Notes: generated by a model from the letters alone, not told the origin. A stretch of DNA of 52,275 nucleotides from Desulfovibrio sp. (GCA_020060545.1 JAGUZX010000086.1:1-52275); one strand, 5' to 3'; positions 41,287 to 50,856 are shown, numbered from the stretch's first letter. A program made the numbers and translations.

Positions 41287-43242
41287 ATGAGAAGGTTTGC
41301 GCTGACAGTATTACTGCCCGCGGTGATCATCATCGCCGCTCTTTTTCTTTACGCCGCGTTTGAAGAAGATCGCGGGGCTCCGGCAGCCGGCCCCGGAAAG
41401 CCGGGCGCACTGCCGCTGGTGGGGTCGGCCGAAAACCTGAAGCTGCTCCTGGAAAAAGCGTCCGCCTCCGGGCTTCAAGGGGCGCCCTGGTTCGGCGGAG
41501 CGGTGCGGGGCTTGCCGGAAGTGCAGGCCTCCCGGGATGGAGCAAAAACCGGGGCGGTGGAATACAGCGGCACCAATGTCCAGGTCGCCGGCGTGGATGA
41601 AGCGGACCTGGTCAAAACAGACGGGGAATATATTTACCTGGTGGCCGACGGGCAGGTCGTCATCGCCAGGGTTCACCCCCCGGAGGCCATGGCGGTCACG
41701 AGCGTGATCAAGTTCGCCGGCCCGGAATTCCATCCCCTGGAGCTTTACCTGGATGAGGCTCACCTGGTGGTAATCGGAGCGTCCTGGGGCGTGATCCCCA
41801 TGGAAGGGGCGCCGCAATTCCGGAAGGAGCAAAATGTAATTATCTATCCGCCGCCGGCAATCCAGAGCGGCACGCTGAAAGCGCTTGTTTACAGCATCGC
41901 CGACAAAACCGGACCCCGCCTGCTGCGCGAAGTCGAAATCGAAGGGCATTACCTTTCTTCGCGCAAAATAGGCCCGGATGTCTACCTGCTCGCCAACAAA
42001 TACATTCACTATTACGGCAGCATGGTGCAGGAATGGACCGCCAGGCCGCCCGCCTTCCGCGATACCGCCGCCGGCGGCCGCTTTGCCGCCGCCGGTTACG
42101 ACACGGTGCGCTATTTCCCCGGTTTTGTCATCCCCAATTACCTGACCGTGAGCTCCTTCAGCCTCGAACGCCTCGCCGAGCCGGTGGAGATCCATACCTT
42201 CCTGGGCGCCGGAGAGAACATCTACTGTTCAACCGGGCACCTTTTTGTAGCCGTGACCGGGATCGACTCCGGCGAACCGCAGCCGGCTTCCGGCCCCCGG
42301 ACGTCCATTTACAAATTCAAACTGGACGGCGGGAAGGTGGCCTATACCGCCACCGGAGCGGTCCCGGGGACCGTTTTAAACCAGTTTTCCATGGACGAAC
42401 ACAAAGGCTTTTACCGCGTCGCCACTACCGGCTGGGACAGCGGGCGCGGCGGCGGAGGAACCTCCCAGAATAACCTCTATATCCTGGATGGGCAGCTAAA
42501 ACCGGCGGGTAAAATCGAAGGGCTCGCCCCGGGCGAGCAGGTTTACTCGGCCCGGTTTATGGGAGACAGAGGCTTCATGGTTACCTTCAGGACGGTGGAC
42601 CCGCTCTTTGTGCTCGACCTGGGCGACCCTTATCACCCGAAAGTCCTCGGCGAGCTAAAGATCCCGGGTTACAGCAACTACCTCCACCCGTACGACGAAA
42701 ACTACCTGCTCGGCTTTGGCAAAGACGCCGTCGAGGTGCCGCTGAAAGACCATACGGGCAAAGTGATTGATACCTTCGCCCTGCACCTGGGAATGAAGGT
42801 TTCCTTATTCGACATCACCGATGTGCGCAACCCGGTTGAGAAACATACCGTGACTATCGGCGCCCGCGGCACGCATTCCGACCTCCTTTACAACCACAAG
42901 GTGCTGCTTTTCGACCGGGAGAAGAACCTGCTGGCCTTTCCGGTTACGGTAATGGAGTTGAAACAGGGGGGGGCGCCCCCCGACACTTACGGCGAGTTCG
43001 CCTTCCAGGGGGCCTATGTCTATGACGTCACCCTGGCCGGCGGTTTTAACTTAAGGGGGCGCATCTCCCACCTGAGCGGCCCGGATTACCCGTCCGCCGG
43101 GGATCACTGGTATGACGGCGGCAAAGAGGTCCGGCGCGTCCTCTACATCGGTGACACCCTTTTCACAATCTCGCCCCATCTGATCAAAGCGCACCATTTA
43201 TCCGATCTGCGGCAAACCGGCGCCCTTCTGCTGCCGCTCTAG
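41287..43242 (+). CDS. Secreted protein with C-terminal beta-propeller domain
   Basis: 651 residues. MRRFALTVLLPAVIIIAALF is a signal anchor. The Beta_propel family motif EYSGTNVQVAGVDEADLVKTDGEYIYLV is at about residues 92-120. Blades follow with repeated strands such as YILDGQLKPAGKIEGLAPGE, VYSARFMGDRGFMVTFR and DPLFVLDLGDPYHPKVLGELK, then a late HSDLLYNHKVLLFDREKN. Such proteins are exported by many Firmicutes and archaea; the ligand is unknown. GGAGG precedes the ATG. The stop codon forms the first base pairs of a palindrome shared with the convergent transaminase gene. Confidence 0.88.
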   Translation: MRRFALTVLLPAVIIIAALFLYAAFEEDRGAPAAGPGKPGALPLVGSAENLKLLLEKASASGLQGAPWFGGAVRGLPEVQASRDGAKTGAVEYSGTNVQVAGVDEADLVKTDGEYIYLVADGQVVIARVHPPEAMAVTSVIKFAGPEFHPLELYLDEAHLVVIGASWGVIPMEGAPQFRKEQNVIIYPPPAIQSGTLKALVYSIADKTGPRLLREVEIEGHYLSSRKIGPDVYLLANKYIHYYGSMVQEWTARPPAFRDTAAGGRFAAAGYDTVRYFPGFVIPNYLTVSSFSLERLAEPVEIHTFLGAGENIYCSTGHLFVAVTGIDSGEPQPASGPRTSIYKFKLDGGKVAYTATGAVPGTVLNQFSMDEHKGFYRVATTGWDSGRGGGGTSQNNLYILDGQLKPAGKIEGLAPGEQVYSARFMGDRGFMVTFRTVDPLFVLDLGDPYHPKVLGELKIPGYSNYLHPYDENYLLGFGKDAVEVPLKDHTGKVIDTFALHLGMKVSLFDITDVRNPVEKHTVTIGARGTHSDLLYNHKVLLFDREKNLLAFPVTVMELKQGGAPPDTYGEFAFQGAYVYDVTLAGGFNLRGRISHLSGPDYPSAGDHWYDGGKEVRRVLYIGDTLFTISPHLIKAHHLSDLRQTGALLLPL

Positions 43243-43290
43243 TTCATTTCGGTGCCAGGCACCGAATGAACTTCTTTTGGTGCCTGGCAC
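43241..43290. repeat. GGTGCC-N-GGCACC palindromes filling a convergent gene gap
   Basis: AGTTCATTTCGGTGCC (43241-43256) and its complement with one bulged base (43258-43272) form a long hairpin. A second GGTGCCTGGCAC core is at 43279-43290. Together they fill the gap between two convergent stop codons. Confidence 0.9.
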
Positions 43291-44144
43291 TAGATGATTC
43301 GCAGTTCATCCGTAAGCTGGCGGTACTGCCGGGCGACCAGCTGCGCCAGCGCGCCGGGGGTCCCGGAGCCGACAGCTTCGCCGTCCAGGGCCACGACCGG
43401 GACTATTTCCGCAACGCTGGACGACAACCATATTTCCGGCGCCCGTTTCAATTCGGCCAGGGAAAGGCTTTTTTCGGCGGCGGCAATGTTTTCCCGGGCC
43501 AGGATCTGCAGGACGTCGGCGCGGGTAATGCCGGGCAAAATCAGGTTCGAAAGAGGGGGGGTCCTGACAACACCGTCAACCACGGCGAAAACATTCGCCG
43601 TGGTCGCCTCGGTTACGACTCCGCCCTGACGGTAGAGGATCGCGTCGTGCACGCCGGCCCGCCTCGCTTTTTCTTTCGCCAAAACGGCTGGCAGCAGGTT
43701 CACCGACTTGATGTCGCAATGCAGCCACCTTTCGTCGGGCAGGGTGATGCACGAGATCCCCGCCGCAAGCTCAGGCAGCCCGGCGGGCAGGGCCCGGACA
43801 AACATGACCAGGGTCGGGGCTATCCCGGCCGGGATAAAATGGTTCCGCGGCGCGGCCCCCCGGGTAAGCTGGATGTAAAGCCACCCCTCGCGGCAGCCGC
43901 TTGTCCTGATTAACTTTCTGGCGGCGCGGTCGATCTCCGCCCGGGATAGGGGCAAAACGAGCAAGATCTTTGAGGCGCTGTTCTCCAGCCGCTGCAGGTG
44001 CTCCGCCAGGCGAAAGGGGACGCCGCCGTAAATCCTGGCCACATCGTAGACACCGTCCCCGAAAAGAAAACCGCGGTCCTCCAGCGATACGCAGGCCCGC
44101 TCCAGCTCCCCGATCCGGCCGTTAACCCAGGCCAGTTCTCTCAT
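43290..44144 (-). CDS. D-amino-acid transaminase (class IV aminotransferase)
   Basis: 284 residues from the ATG at 44144 with GGAGGG upstream. The frame is open far upstream through the SDR gene, but that part is not coding. RGFLFGDGVYDVARIYGGVPF, YIQLTRGAAPRNH and the PLP-Lys region CDIKSVNLLPAVLAKEKA, then VTEATTANVFAVVDG and LILPGITRADVL match D-alanine transaminase more than IlvE or PabC. It interconverts D-alanine and D-glutamate with keto acids, supplying cell-wall precursors. It follows the SDR gene by 56 bp. Confidence 0.85.
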   Translation of the reverse strand: MRELAWVNGRIGELERACVSLEDRGFLFGDGVYDVARIYGGVPFRLAEHLQRLENSASKILLVLPLSRAEIDRAARKLIRTSGCREGWLYIQLTRGAAPRNHFIPAGIAPTLVMFVRALPAGLPELAAGISCITLPDERWLHCDIKSVNLLPAVLAKEKARRAGVHDAILYRQGGVVTEATTANVFAVVDGVVRTPPLSNLILPGITRADVLQILARENIAAAEKSLSLAELKRAPEIWLSSSVAEIVPVVALDGEAVGSGTPGALAQLVARQYRQLTDELRII

Positions 44145-44200
44145 ATTTGATCCCTCCGTCTGTTTACCCGGAAATTGGCTTATTCTTGACCGCACCGATC

Positions 44201-44965
44201 TTAAATCGCCGTGGCGCCCCCGTCGACGGTAAGCGTCTGCCCGGTGATATAGCCCGCGCCGTCCGAACAGAGGAAGAGGACGGGGTGGACTACGTCCGCG
44301 GGCTCGGCCAGCCGGCTTAAGGGGATCCGGTTCACGATCCCGCCGTACACGTCCGGGTTGGACCAGAAGGGCTCGCTGAAACCGGTCTTGACCATGCCCG
44401 GCGCCACCGCGTTGACCCGGATGTTGTCGGAAGCCAGTTCGACGGCCAGGCTCCGGGTCATCATCTCGATGCCGGCCTTGGCCACCCCGTAGATGCCCAT
44501 ACCCGGCGCGGCACGCCGGGCGGCAACCGAGGTGATGCTCACAATCACGCCCCGCCGTCGCTCTTTCATGATTGCGGCCGCGGCCCTGGAACAAAGGTAT
44601 GCTCCGGTCAGGTTGGATTCGATAATTTTGGTCCAGGCGGCCAGGCCGGCGCCCGCCAGCGATGGGGTGAGCAGGTTCATCCCCGCGTTGTTGATTAAAA
44701 TATCCACCCGGCCAAACTGCCGCACGGCCCGCTTGAACAGGCTCGCCACCTCTTCTTCCCGGGCAATGTGAGCCGCCACCGCGAGGCAGTTCTCCCCGCC
44801 GCCCAGTTCCGCCAGGGCCGCCTCCAGCCCTTCTTGCTTGCGGCCGCAGATCACTACCTTCGCTTTCTCCTGCAGCAAGCGGCGGGCCAGCGCCAGGCCG
44901 ATTCCCCTGCTGCCCCCGGTTACGACAGCCACCTTTTCCTCCAGGCCGTAGCAAAGTTTATCCAT
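44201..44965 (-). CDS. Short-chain dehydrogenase/reductase
   Basis: 254 residues, classical SDR: VVTGGSRGIGLALA (NAD(P) binding), NNAGMNLLTPSL, catalytic Ser in VSITSVAARRA, YGVAKAGIEMM (YxxxK), and the C-terminal YITGQTLTVDGGATAI. Most like FabG/3-oxoacyl reductases, though the substrate is not evident. An Arg in ICGRKQEG after beta-2 suggests NADPH. A start at 44965 gives the usual length. The neighbouring transaminase is probably co-transcribed. Confidence 0.88.
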   Translation of the reverse strand: MDKLCYGLEEKVAVVTGGSRGIGLALARRLLQEKAKVVICGRKQEGLEAALAELGGGENCLAVAAHIAREEEVASLFKRAVRQFGRVDILINNAGMNLLTPSLAGAGLAAWTKIIESNLTGAYLCSRAAAAIMKERRRGVIVSITSVAARRAAPGMGIYGVAKAGIEMMTRSLAVELASDNIRVNAVAPGMVKTGFSEPFWSNPDVYGGIVNRIPLSRLAEPADVVHPVLFLCSDGAGYITGQTLTVDGGATAI

Positions 44966-45007
44966 GCTTTTGACTCCCTTCAGATGCCGTTCAGCTTAAC
45001 CGGTGCC

Positions 45008-47059
45008 TTAAGCTTTGCGGCCAAGCAGGGCTCTCTTGCGCCGCAGGCGGCGGATTGGCCAGCGGATGAGGAAGAACAGCCCCGCCGCCAGGGCCGCCAG
45101 GATCAGGAGAGGCCAGACGACGAGCGGGAAAGACCAAACCTCGTTAATCCGGCCCGCCGTAGCGGCGTAATAGGGATCGATGACCGGGATGCCGGCCGCG
45201 TTGCGCGGCTGGGAAGCGGCGTATTCGACCACCGTCTGCCAAACCTTCAGCTCCCGGCCGTCAACCTTGACGATCAGCTCGCCGAACCGTTCCGGGGGCA
45301 CCGGGTTGCCGTCGCGGTCCTTGATCTCGAGACCAAGCATCGGCAGCATCTTGCCGATCCGGGGCAGGAAAGAGAGGATATAGGAATCGGTCACAACGTG
45401 GTAAAGCCTCTCGTCGCCCCGCTCCAGGGGGACATACCCCGCGTCGTCCGGACCCTGCCGCCCCTCACCCGTGTACAGCTCCGCCCGGGTGACCGCGCCG
45501 CCCCCGACCAGAGCGGACGGAATCGGCTGGTTGATCCCCGGCACGGTTAAAAGGATGGCGTTGCCAGGGTTATAATGATAACGCAGCCCCGAAAACTGCA
45601 GGAAATAAGTGTTTCCCATCATTTCCCGCAGCAGGACCGCCACCTCGAGCGCCCGGCGCACCTCCTCCCCGGTAAGATAGACCGAAACGATCGGATAGCC
45701 GGCATACCCGTCAGGCCCGATCCCCAAGCCGACCAGTTCGGCCAGGTCGTAGAAAGAAACCTTCCCGCGGGAATGGGCCATCGTGCCCGGGGTAACGCTG
45801 CCCCGGATCACCCCGTTGGCCTGCAGGGCGACATCCACCCGGCGGCCGGTTTTCTGCGCCGTCACCAGGCGCATCGCGTCGGCGACGAAATTGCCGAAAG
45901 GAGTTTCCTGCAGGGGCGGTTTGTCCGGCAGGGGAAAATCGGAATACGCCACCGTATCAAGAATGTGGTGAAAACGCCCCCCGGTTTGCTGCACAATCAG
46001 AGAATTAAGCGCTCCGGTAAACCGCTCGATTTCCGACTGGATCAAGGGATCCGGGGCAAAGCGGCTGTCAATAGGTATAAGATATTCCTGGGCGCTTTCT
46101 GTATTCCGGATCCGGACTGTCCCGGTATTCGGATTATAAGCCAGTTCGAGCACGCCCAGGTAATGCAGCAGGTCGCCCGCCTGGACAATAATGACCCCGT
46201 TTTCGATGATCGGATTGTCGATGGCGGTGTGGCAGTGCCCCCCCACGATGACGTGAATTCCGGGCACCTCCCGGGCCAGGGTTTGATCTTCTGCGAGCTC
46301 AACCCCCGCGTGGGTAATGGCGATGATGACGTCCGCTCCCTGCGTCTGCAGTTTCTGCACCGCCGCGCGGGCTGTTTCATGCTGATCGGTAAAAGTAACG
46401 GGAGTCGGGTCCGCGGCCACGGAGATGGCATCCTTGCCGATCAACCCGAACAGGCCCACTTTGAGCCCGTTTTCCAACTCCAGCAGGTGCGTCGCCCGGT
46501 AAAGCCCCAGGGCGGCCAGGGGATGATCCGCGGGCGCGACCGTGTTGGCCGCCAAAACCACAGTCCGTTGATGTGCTTCGGGATAACCCGCCGCCTGCAG
46601 GTACGCGGCCAGGATACCCGCGCCGTAGTCATACTCGTGGTTGCCGATAATTACGGCATCGTAACCGATCAACTGCATCAGGGTCAACTCCGGGGCCATA
46701 CCGCGCGGGATCAACCAGCTGAACGGCGACCCCCCGATAAAGTCGCCGCCGTTAAGCAGCAGGACCGGTTCGCCGGCCGCGGTTTTTTTGTCCCTGATCT
46801 GGTTGATCGCCGTCGCCAGGCGGGCAAACCCTCCCGCCGCGGGGTTGACCAGCTCCGGGTGATAGTCCACCGCCGGCGAATGCGGGATGATCGATGAGTG
46901 CTCGTCGTTGGTATGTAAGATGGTAAAGAAAAGCTCTTCACCCGTGTTTCCGGCGCCGGTCATATTTTGGGCGCCCGCCAGCAGTAAAATGACCGCCGCG
47001 AGAACCGGTACCGCCACAACCAGCGCCGCACGCCACAAAGCCTTGCTTACCTTGAACAT
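45008..47059 (-). CDS. 5'-nucleotidase/cyclic phosphodiesterase, membrane-anchored at both ends
   Basis: 683 residues. An N-terminal signal anchor (AALVVAVPVLAAVILLLAGA) is followed by the metallophosphatase domain: FTILHTNDEHSSIIPH, LLNGGDFIGGSP, VIIGNHEYDYGAG, ITHAGVELAED and VIVGGHCHTAIDNP. The 5'-nucleotidase C-terminal domain (residues about 350-570, with MRLVTAQKTGRRVDVALQANGVIRG) follows. The protein ends with a membrane helix and a Arg-rich tail (LLILAALAAGLFFLIRWP; RRLRRKRALL), a cell-surface anchor without LPxTG. It would hydrolyse nucleotides outside the cell. Confidence 0.9.
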   Translation of the reverse strand: MFKVSKALWRAALVVAVPVLAAVILLLAGAQNMTGAGNTGEELFFTILHTNDEHSSIIPHSPAVDYHPELVNPAAGGFARLATAINQIRDKKTAAGEPVLLLNGGDFIGGSPFSWLIPRGMAPELTLMQLIGYDAVIIGNHEYDYGAGILAAYLQAAGYPEAHQRTVVLAANTVAPADHPLAALGLYRATHLLELENGLKVGLFGLIGKDAISVAADPTPVTFTDQHETARAAVQKLQTQGADVIIAITHAGVELAEDQTLAREVPGIHVIVGGHCHTAIDNPIIENGVIIVQAGDLLHYLGVLELAYNPNTGTVRIRNTESAQEYLIPIDSRFAPDPLIQSEIERFTGALNSLIVQQTGGRFHHILDTVAYSDFPLPDKPPLQETPFGNFVADAMRLVTAQKTGRRVDVALQANGVIRGSVTPGTMAHSRGKVSFYDLAELVGLGIGPDGYAGYPIVSVYLTGEEVRRALEVAVLLREMMGNTYFLQFSGLRYHYNPGNAILLTVPGINQPIPSALVGGGAVTRAELYTGEGRQGPDDAGYVPLERGDERLYHVVTDSYILSFLPRIGKMLPMLGLEIKDRDGNPVPPERFGELIVKVDGRELKVWQTVVEYAASQPRNAAGIPVIDPYYAATAGRINEVWSFPLVVWPLLILAALAAGLFFLIRWPIRRLRRKRALLGRKA

Positions 47060-47208
47060 GCCATTACCCCCTGATTAGATGCTTAAACTCGGCACTATTT
47101 TATCATAATCTTCAATCTTTGACCACCGGAACCTCCCTGCGGGCCCCGTCGCAAGGAGAGCGGCATCCCACGCCCCCGCGGCGGCGCTCCCTGCGGGCGG
47201 CGGGGTCT

Positions 47209-49005
47209 TCAATCGCTTTCGAACAGGCTGAAGAACCGCCTCAGGAGCAAGATTTTATTGCCCTCCACCTTCAGCCGGCCCGCGGCCAACTCGACCAGGG
47301 GGTTTCGCAAGCCCAGGGCCAGCTCTTTCCAAATGGTATCTTCGACGCTGATCACCAGGTCCGCCGGCGCGGCGGGTCCGCCGCGCCGGATTTCGGCGAT
47401 CCCGCGGCGCACCGCCACCATGTAGGTTTCCCCGCTGCCGGCCATTTGGAAGACCGCCGTAATTACTTGATCCGCGCTCACCTCCGGATCCAGGCGTACA
47501 GCCATATTCGCAAATATCTTCTCCACCGGGATCAAGTGAGCCGTCGCGGCATCGACCCGGATCCGCCCGGCCGGCGCCAGTTTGCCGTCCAGCTCCAGGG
47601 CCTGGGTAAAATAGTAAGCCCGGGCGTTGGGGTTTACCGCCGCTTCACCCAGTTTGAACAGCGCCCGGGACTTGATCCCAAGGACCTCGGCGGAACCCGG
47701 CTCCAGGGCCAGGAGCAGGTCGGCCAGTTCGGCGGCCCACTGGTGCTCCCCTTCCTCCAGAGCCTGCTTCGCCGCCGCCAGGAGCGCCTCCGCCCCCCCG
47801 GCCAAAGCGGCGATCCTTTGCGCCCGTGCGGCGGGCGGCAGGGGATGCAGGGTGGCGGCGTTGCCGTCAAACCAGCCCAGGTAGCCCTGGTAAATCGCGC
47901 GCACCGAGAGGCTGATTTCCCCGTAAAGCTCGCGCAGTTCCGGGTAGGCGGCCAGGTGGGGCGGGAGCCTGATCTCCGCCGCCAACTCGTCCGGCGTCTT
48001 CCCCCGGTTGGCCCCCCGGATCACGGCGTCGTGCACATACTGGATGGCGTCGCGGTAGGCGGTCAGCAGGTCGTAAATCCGTTCCTGCCCGTAAACTGGC
48101 CCGGTGTGCATGGGCACCAGATATTCAGGGCGCAGGTCCCGTGCCAGGTCCAGGGAGCTAATCCAGCTCCTGATCGGGCGCGGCGGGGTGCCGCGGATGG
48201 TGTAAAGGTTGGGAAAAGCCGCATAGTAGTTGTCGCCGCAGATAAGGACCTTTTCTTCCGGCAGCCAGACCATGATCTGGTCGTCGGTCTCGCCTGGCGC
48301 ATGGAATAAAACCAGTTCTTTCCCCCCGATCGTCAGCGCCAGTGCATCTTCAAAAACGGCAGTGGGGAATACGAAGGGCGGAAGATTGTCGTGGTCGAAC
48401 CGGAGCCGGGGGCCCAGCCCGCAGCACGGTAGAAAGCCCTCGGGCAGGTAGCTGCCGAACTGCCTCATGCCCCGCAGGTTAAGGATGGGCTGAAGCTGCC
48501 CGAACTGCTCGTTTAAAAAATCAATCGTCCGGGCATGGGCGTAGATCTCGACCGGCCCTTCCTGGCCGTCGAGAAAAGCGGCGGTGCCCAGGATATGATC
48601 CGGGTGGCCATGAGTGTAAATAATTGCCAGGACAGGCCGGTTTGCGATGCCCTTGAAGGCCGCCCCGATTTCCCGGGCGGCGTCCATGCTTTCGGTGGTG
48701 TCGATGATGACATTGCCTTCCGCCGTGACGATGAGGACGCTGTTCCCCAGCGCGTAGCCGGTCGCGACGTAAACGCCGCCGGTTACCCGCTCCACCCTCG
48801 GTTCAAAACGCCGGGCGTATTCGGTCAGGATTTCAAGCGGCGGGGGGGGGTCAATCGTTTCGGTTCCCGGGGCGGGCTTGGAGAACCAACCGCAGCGTTC
48901 CGCCGTGTAAAACAGCAGCAGCGCCAGCACCGCCGCCACTGCGAGCAGCACTAACATAGAAACAGCCGTCAGGCGCTTTTTGAAATGCGCTTCCACCCTC
49001 TGCAA
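47209..49005 (-). CDS. Alkyl-sulfatase-like metallo-beta-lactamase-fold hydrolase, membrane-anchored
   Basis: 598 residues. A cytoplasmic N-terminus and one membrane helix (SMLVLLAVAAVLALLLFYTA) precede the beta-lactamase fold with the zinc motif IYTHGHPDH (131-137) and later HAPGETDDQIMVWLPEEKVLICGDNYY. The middle helical dimerisation domain (LPPHLAAYPELRELYGEI; WFDGNAATLHPLPP) and a C-terminal SCP2-like domain follow, the arrangement seen in SdsA1-type linear alkyl sulfatases. Compared with secreted SdsA1 it is kept at the membrane. The substrate is inferred only. Confidence 0.87.
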   Translation of the reverse strand: MQRVEAHFKKRLTAVSMLVLLAVAAVLALLLFYTAERCGWFSKPAPGTETIDPPPPLEILTEYARRFEPRVERVTGGVYVATGYALGNSVLIVTAEGNVIIDTTESMDAAREIGAAFKGIANRPVLAIIYTHGHPDHILGTAAFLDGQEGPVEIYAHARTIDFLNEQFGQLQPILNLRGMRQFGSYLPEGFLPCCGLGPRLRFDHDNLPPFVFPTAVFEDALALTIGGKELVLFHAPGETDDQIMVWLPEEKVLICGDNYYAAFPNLYTIRGTPPRPIRSWISSLDLARDLRPEYLVPMHTGPVYGQERIYDLLTAYRDAIQYVHDAVIRGANRGKTPDELAAEIRLPPHLAAYPELRELYGEISLSVRAIYQGYLGWFDGNAATLHPLPPAARAQRIAALAGGAEALLAAAKQALEEGEHQWAAELADLLLALEPGSAEVLGIKSRALFKLGEAAVNPNARAYYFTQALELDGKLAPAGRIRVDAATAHLIPVEKIFANMAVRLDPEVSADQVITAVFQMAGSGETYMVAVRRGIAEIRRGGPAAPADLVISVEDTIWKELALGLRNPLVELAAGRLKVEGNKILLLRRFFSLFESD

Positions 49006-49353
49006 ACCTCCTCATCCTTTATTAACGATCGCGCGGCTTCCAGACAAAAGTATAACACAATTGGAAGAATTGAAAAAACTTTTATTAATTGGCTGTGGTG
49101 ATCCGCCCGGCGCTCATACAGCCCGGCGGCACGGTTTCCCGGTGGGACAGAGGGCCTGCCGGACTGCTTGATAATATTGGCAATCATTTTTGGCCGTTAA
49201 AAACGATGCGGCGGGAAAAAATAATAACCGGAACAACAGGCCGGTAATGATGACCGCCGGGGCCCTGCTGAAACAAACCCCAATGAACCGAAAAAGTTGG
49301 CGGTCACCCCTCGCCGCCCGGGCCGGCGGGTATAAAAGGAGCAAGAGGCAAGG
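49006..49353. other. Divergent intergenic region between the sulfatase-like gene and spoVAC
   Basis: 348 bp with no recognisable gene. AT-rich near 49040-49090, GC-rich near spoVAC. I looked for a sporulation sigma-G/F promoter and found no convincing -35/-10 pair. A GGAGCAAG ribosome site lies 13 bases before spoVAC. Confidence 0.4.
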
Positions 49354-49833
49354 ATGTCCGACAAAAAGAAAAAGAAGCTTACCCCCGTGCAGCAGGAGTA
49401 CCAGGCTTTCGCCTCCCAGAGAGAGCCGAAACGCCCGGTCCTGGCCAACAGCATCCGGGCCTTTATCGCCGGCGGGATCATCTGCACCATCGGGCAGTTC
49501 TTCCAGTGGATCTTTATGACCTTTTTTGACTTCACCGATGTTTCCGCCGGCAACCCCACCGTCGCCGTCATGATCATCCTCGCCGTGATCCTGACCGGCC
49601 TGGGGGTCTACGACCATATCGCCCAGTGGGGCGGGGGCGGCTCCATCGTGCCGGTGACCGGCTTCGCCAATACACTGGCTTCCGCCGCCATCGAACACCG
49701 CAGCGAAGGCTATGTCCTCGGCGTGGGCGGCAACATGTTTAAAATCGCGGGTCCGGTGATCACCTTCGGGGTTTTCGCCGCCTTTTTAATTGGGACGATT
49801 GCGGTAATCCTAAAAGCGCTGGGTGGAATGTAA
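49354..49833 (+). CDS. spoVAC: Stage V sporulation protein AC
   Basis: 159 residues. KKKKLTPVQQEYQAFASQ at the N-terminus, FIAGGIICTIGQFFQWIF, then GAVLTGLG-type VILTGLGVYDHIAQWGGGGSIVPVTGFANTLASAAIEHRSEG and a last pair of membrane helices match SpoVAC. It is a mechanosensitive-like channel component in the spore inner membrane that moves dipicolinic acid into the forespore and out at germination. First gene of a three-gene spoVACDE operon; spoVAA, AB and AF are not adjacent. Confidence 0.96.
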   Translation: MSDKKKKKLTPVQQEYQAFASQREPKRPVLANSIRAFIAGGIICTIGQFFQWIFMTFFDFTDVSAGNPTVAVMIILAVILTGLGVYDHIAQWGGGGSIVPVTGFANTLASAAIEHRSEGYVLGVGGNMFKIAGPVITFGVFAAFLIGTIAVILKALGGM

Positions 49834-50838
49834 ATGCTGCAGGGACAACAGACATGGGTCTTTCCGGCCAGGCCGGTCATCCGCGCCGCCGCCGCCGTCG
49901 GCGGCCCCTTTGAAGCCCGGGGCAACCTGGCCGGCGATTTCGACATCCTGCATGACGACATCTGGCTCGGCCAGGAGAGCTTCGAAAAAGCGGAAAGGAA
50001 AATGCTGGAGGAAGCCTGCACCAGGGCCGTGGAAAAAGCCGGGATCAAAAAAGAAGACGTCCACTTTTTCTTAAGCGGCGACCTGATCAACCAGATTATC
50101 TCCAGCAGTTTCACCGCCCGCACCCTCGCCATCCCTTTTCTCGGCCTTTTCGGGGCCTGCTCCAGCTCCATGGAAGGGCTGGCGCTGGCGGCCCAGCTCG
50201 TGGACAGCAATGCGGCCGCGTGCGTCTTGGCGGCCACTTCCAGCCATAACGGCGCCGTCGAGAAGCAGTTCCGCTACCCCACCGAGTACGGCGCCCAGAA
50301 GCCGCCAACCGCCCAGTGGACCGTGACCGGGGCCGGGGCGGCGGTAGTGGCCCGGGAGGGCGAGGGCCCCCGCGTCGCCGCCGCCACGATCGGGAAGGTA
50401 GTGGACATGGGGCTCTCCGATCCGTACAACCTGGGGGCGGCCATGGCCCCGGCCGCGGTGGAGACGATCCTGGCCCACTTTCGTGACCTGGGCGTCGGCC
50501 AGGCGCATTACGACCTGATCATTACCGGCGACCTCGGCAAGGTCGGCCACGCGATCGCCCTGAACCTGCTCCAGATGCGCGGCATCCAAGCCACGCCGGC
50601 GCAATTCAAGGACTGCGGCATCCTGATCTACCGGGAAGACCAGCCGGTCATCGCGGGGGGCAGCGGCTGCGCCTGCTCGGCGACGGTTACCTACGGCCAT
50701 TTCCTGAACCGGCTGCGCCGCGGCGAGCTTAACCGGATCCTGGTCGTGGCGACGGGGGCGCTGCTCTCGCCTCTGTCTTACCAGCAGAAGGAAAGCATCC
50801 CCTGCATCGCCCACGCGGTGGCGATCGAAAAGAGCTAA
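49834..50838 (+). CDS. spoVAD: Stage V sporulation protein AD
   Basis: 334 residues, starting in TAAATG contact with the spoVAC stop. The protein has a thiolase-like fold. GQQTWVFPARPVIRAAAAVGG, LSGDLINQIISSSFTARTL and FLGLFGACSSSMEGLALAA with Cys in the thiolase position, plus GGSGCACSATVTYGHFL are typical. SpoVAD binds dipicolinic acid on the outer face of the inner spore membrane. The sequence looks intact. Confidence 0.96.
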   Translation: MLQGQQTWVFPARPVIRAAAAVGGPFEARGNLAGDFDILHDDIWLGQESFEKAERKMLEEACTRAVEKAGIKKEDVHFFLSGDLINQIISSSFTARTLAIPFLGLFGACSSSMEGLALAAQLVDSNAAACVLAATSSHNGAVEKQFRYPTEYGAQKPPTAQWTVTGAGAAVVAREGEGPRVAAATIGKVVDMGLSDPYNLGAAMAPAAVETILAHFRDLGVGQAHYDLIITGDLGKVGHAIALNLLQMRGIQATPAQFKDCGILIYREDQPVIAGGSGCACSATVTYGHFLNRLRRGELNRILVVATGALLSPLSYQQKESIPCIAHAVAIEKS

Positions 50839-50856
50839 GCCGGCCCCCATAGATTT

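Noticed and set aside
43290-44954. 554-codon minus-strand frame joining the SDR region with the transaminase (apparent fusion)
   Set aside because: The upstream part is the wrong frame through the SDR gene. An SD and ATG at 44144 give a normal transaminase, so it is not a fusion.
45575-46897. 440-codon plus-strand frame
   Set aside because: Antisense to the 5'-nucleotidase, with no family motif.
47119-48309. 396-codon plus-strand frame
   Set aside because: Antisense to the sulfatase-like gene; Gln/Arg/Gly-rich shadow.
49006-49353. Sigma-G/F promoter for spoVACDE
   Set aside because: No -35/-10 pair with acceptable match and spacing was found by eye, so it is left unassigned.
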